From assembly GCA_003049465.1 (NCBI GenBank), contig PYSS01000032.1:62001-126000 (forward strand): 64,000 nt of DNA, written 5' to 3'. The notes under the pieces are model-generated. The model was not told where the DNA came from and ran no database searches. It saw nothing but the letters and a program-made list of their open reading frames with translations. How positions within the stretch are numbered: position 1 is the stretch's first letter; each line of letters starts with the position of its first letter. Shown here in pieces: positions 60,737 to 64,000 of the stretch. The DNA is from Magnaporthiopsis rhizophila. Taxonomy: Eukaryota > Ascomycota > Sordariomycetes > Magnaporthales > Magnaporthaceae. The position numbers and the translations under genes were made by a program.

Positions 60737-62877
60737 ACTGCTCGTTTCTCGCGTACCGCTTTACGGACGGCCAGAGTCGCTCATGCCAGGCACCAGCGCG
60801 TCGGGATGGCATCACGTCGGAAATATGTCTTTGGCCCCACTTCGGTTTTTTTTCTTGGGGGGAAAATACTGTTTCTTATATCGCACCGTTATCCCGGATA
60901 GACAATGGAAGACTCTTACGATGTTGGATGTTGTCGATGGGACTTGTTGATCTTTGCACGACCCCTGGCAATACCACGGTCCATACAAAGGTCAGTGATG
61001 ACCTTAAGGTAGTGTGATCTGATTTGGGGAATCTCTGCTAGGGCAGACTTGTGGTTGGTGGCTGGCTACCTCTACTGATACCATAGGTAGTGGAATCGGC
61101 TCTTTTCTTCCTTCTCATGGGTGGCGTCGGGGCGGGCGAGCACAGACGATTTAATACAAAGCCATGTCATTGGGCCCATGCCTCCTACACGTGGTCTCTA
61201 TTCGTTGAGGGACGCGGACCGGGTCGAAGGCTCCGTTTTCTAGATTCCTTCAAGCGAAACTGGATTGACCGCATTGTTATTCCCTTTATATCCCCGACTT
61301 GTCATCTCTTTCTATGGACCAAATGAAGCGTCCGCATCCGTCTCGACTGCCGTGCGTGCATGGGCGGCTGTTCTCCTAGTCGGCATATCTGGCGCCACAA
61401 GCGGGGCTCGGCAACCTCCGTCTGGGGTCGAGTGTCTATATCGAACAATTACCGTCTCTGATCCCATGAGCTACCTAGTACCTGTGTGTTGCGTTGCCGG
61501 GGCTCTTCTTCTTGCCATTCTCTTATCTTCCCACAGGGCCGTCCGTTTTCGTCCCTGCGCAATGCTATCATCCCTGCTTGTCGGGGCGAGGCTCGTCGGG
61601 GGAGCACTGGGGCAGGTATCGTGGAAGTGGAAGGCTTGCAGCCTAGCTCGGAGGGACCTTATGCCGGCAGGTACAGATAGGTAGGTAGGTAGGTGGCGGG
61701 TACGTAGGTAGTCGCAAGCAAGCGTGTTTCTGAAGCCATTTGCTCAGGAAGGTACCAGGCTGGCATCTGTGCGCGTGACCCTTGGTGGCGGTCGGGCTAG
61801 AAGGGTGACTCCTGCCAGAATTTTGGCATATCGGTGCTATCTGTCCCGCGGAAGGAGGATTGTAGGCGTGCTCTCCAGGTAGCTCCATCTATTTGCGATT
61901 TGAGGTCCTACCCAAGTACCACATCGTCAACGAAAAGGCCTCGGTGATCGATCTCGCTCCCGTCATATACTGCCATCACTTTCTGTGTTTTCTTTTTTTT
62001 GGGTAGAGAGTGCCGCAGCGTTAGGGTATTTCTTCGGCCTTTACCTAAACGGCATTATCTTGACCCAAGGAAAAGCCCACAGCGATTTCCCATACACGAA
62101 CGAGCGCGCAGAAATCTCCTCGCATGCGATATACGAGTCCACCGCGGCCGAGCATCAACCCCGGATAACACCAACACACGGTCTTGTCTCTCGAGCTGAT
62201 ATTGAGCCAAGAATATTTGCCGTGATACCCTGGGCCTTTGATTCGCGAAGCCAGAGCTGGCCTCGATACCTGGTTCTCGCACAGTTGGTTGAGAGACCGG
62301 GAGAGCTCTCACCGCGGTCCAAGGATCCAGCATGTAAGTACCTAATATCTCTCCAGGAGACTTCCAAGGCCCCGGTCGTGCTACCACAGCCCGTCGCATT
62401 CTTTCAAGCTGTCAGAGCTGCATGCAATCCATTGTTGTGATGGTTTCTCTCTGCCCGCACATCTCTGGCCGGCACCACTAACTCGCCTCTGGGGCCATCA
62501 TAGCTCAACCACTCTCCGATTCGACACCGCAGTCCGGCACTGTTTGGCAAACCATCAGGCTCCTGCGTTGCAACCCTCGTCCCTGCATCTGGCTTCCCGT
62601 ATCCTGCCGCCTCTCCGCAGCCGCCGAGTTCTTCCTTGCATAGGCCTAGCTCGTTCATCGGTTGCGGACCGCCGTCGCCCACACAAACAGCTGCGCTAGA
62701 GGTCTTTGTGTGATTGGTAGAGCTGCCACGGTAGAGCTTCCGAAGTGCGTCTTACTGCGATCAACGCCTGTCGCTTGATTCCATCTCAGAAGCCTCCTCA
62801 CCATCGGTGGGCATCATCAGCAAGCATTCAGCTCGCGCAGGGCAGATAGCTGTCGCGATCTGTGTCGTTGTGTTTAC
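60737..62877. other. intergenic region between eIF2 beta and the right-edge gene
   Basis: 2.1 kb; contains a TAGGTAGGTAGGTAGG tract at 61677-61695. Reading frames up to about 150 codons show no domain or splice support. It probably holds the eIF2 beta 3' UTR and the promoter of the next gene. Confidence 0.5.
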
Positions 62878-64000
62878 ATGGCGGATCTTTGTGCTACTTT
62901 GTGTCTAGCAAAAGACAGCACTACCTTGCTCGGTAAGTACGTCGGGTGCTGCTTTGTATCTGAAGGGTGCGGCGTAGACTCGGCTCCCACTGCAGCGCAT
63001 GCTAACTCATATCTCAGACATGCCTCCGGAGCGCGCCCCACGCGGATGGGGGTATGGCAGGCGAGTATCCAGGACAGATCCCCAGGAGGCCGCAACAGAC
63101 GACCCTACCAGTCGTCTTAGCCCCGCGACTGCGCTTTGCTGCAGCAGGAGCTTTGGTATTCGCAGACTCGGGGCCATATCAGACAGTAGCTCTGGATCCA
63201 GCTCAGTCGGTCGCATCTGGATCGAGATCGACGAAGCTATCGAGGCTGCCCGCTCCTGCATCGCTCGTGCTCAAGATGAAGCTCTTGGAGCCGCCGAGGT
63301 CACGCCCATGTCGGCACGTACAGAAGGTTCGCCGACCAGACCTGGAGTGCTCCCGGGCATGACTGCTCGCGGAGGCTTTGAGTATCCCGCCATTCCTTCG
63401 GTGCCTCCACCGAAACTCGAAACCCCGTCCCCGGGCAAGGAAGCGTCCATGCAGAAGGTTCGGGACTTTCAGAACCTGGTTGAGCGCCTCCAGCATGCAA
63501 GGCTTAATACCACATGCAGCGGGTCTGCCGACAACCCCTCCCGGAAGGACGGGGCCGGTGCACGCGGGCAGATTGACATCAGCGAGGAATCCAACTTGAC
63601 GTCGTCATCGCTGCTGAGCAAGGGAAGCTTACTCACGGCTGTCTCGATCCCAACTCCCGGAGTGTCGATGGACGAGGGCGCCTGCCAGGCCGCCAGCGAC
63701 GGCAAGAAGGACCATGCCGTGATGAAGGATGTCAGCACTGAAGTGGCCAAGCCAAAGAAGGCCAAGGGTTTTAATCCGGCCGCTGCTGTGTTTGCCCCGG
63801 CCAAAGAGAACGCTCTGCCGGCGGCAGCCAAGATGGGAAGCGGCGACCAGGGTCATCAGATGGCTGGACAGCGTGCTGCCCCCGACGCCTTTTTGAACGG
63901 GGCCCCGATCTCGGGCAGCGGCATTCCGCCCGGCGGCCCACTGATTGCCATCATCCCGCCGCCGATAATCCAGACCCCGCAGGGACAGCTGCTGCCTACT
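62878..64000 (+). CDS. unrecognised protein, 5' part only (runs off the window)
   Basis: An open frame without stop continues from 63018 to the window end (about 327 codons), with the GC-rich codon use of the other genes. Exon 1 is taken as 62878-62932; it joins in frame over an 85 nt intron (GTAAGT donor, GCTAAC branch, CTCAG acceptor). If that intron lies in the leader, translation would start at 63020 (MPPERAPRGWGYG). The protein has an Arg-rich start, an acidic helix (IWIEIDEAIEAARS), a likely short coiled segment (MQKVRDFQNLVERLQHARLN), Ser/Thr/Lys-rich disorder, KKAKGFNPAAAVFAP and a Gly/Pro-rich stretch (PPGGPLIAIIPPPIIQTPQG). No known domain is recognised; it may be a regulatory or RNA-associated protein, but that is a guess. 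Confidence 0.7.

Noticed and set aside
61265..62440. Two frames of about 140-150 codons between eIF2 beta and the right-edge gene
   Set aside because: No recognisable motif, unconvincing starts and no intron signals; not supported as genes.

Overview
This window looks like nuclear DNA of a filamentous ascomycete (Pezizomycotina, most likely Sordariomycetes). The genes carry short 57-160 nt spliceosomal introns with GTAAGT/GTGAGT donors, CTAAC/CTGAC branch sites and YAG acceptors. Coding sequence is GC-rich with a strong GC3 bias. Proteins match Pezizomycotina families such as a Dpb2, an Osh3 and a Ste7-class MAPKK. The MAPKK and the general layout suggest Magnaporthales or a relative; that is inference from memory, not a search. 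I rebuilt all gene models by hand by joining exons at splice sites that keep the reading frame; several starts proposed at non-ATG codons were replaced by the first sensible ATG.

Layout: (1) 1-38 kb is ordinary gene-dense DNA: the 5' part of a conserved mitochondrial-type unknown (-), DNA polymerase epsilon subunit B (+), a BRE4-type membrane transporter (-), a HAD phosphatase (+), a Ste7/Mst7-class MAPKK (-), the histone chaperone Spt6 (+), an Osh3-type oxysterol-binding protein (+), a DUF92/TMEM19 membrane protein (-), Snf1 kinase (+), a PNGase A-type glycoamidase (+), an AIM24-family protein (-) and a DUF1279 mitochondrial membrane protein (+). A roughly 446 bp non-autonomous DNA transposon with 40 bp inverted ends lies between the PNGase and AIM24 genes. 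(2) 39.2-55.6 kb is a gene desert rich in homopolymers and microsatellites. It contains one small 145-residue conserved gene at 48.3 kb, plus two assembly blemishes: a single N beside a perfect 98 bp inverted repeat, and a poly-A/poly-G tract with an N. (3) 55.6-64 kb returns to genes: an NCE102-like MARVEL protein (-), a small Mim2-like membrane protein (-), eIF2 beta (+), and an unrecognised gene running off the right edge (+).

The genes are mostly housekeeping or signalling functions (replication, elongation, translation initiation, lipid transfer, MAPK and AMPK signalling). They show no sign of forming a biosynthetic or defence cluster. The less ordinary features are the desert around the 145-residue gene, the inverted repeat that ends at an N, the TIR element, a HAD active site carried on a 19 nt microexon, and a GC-AG intron in spt6.
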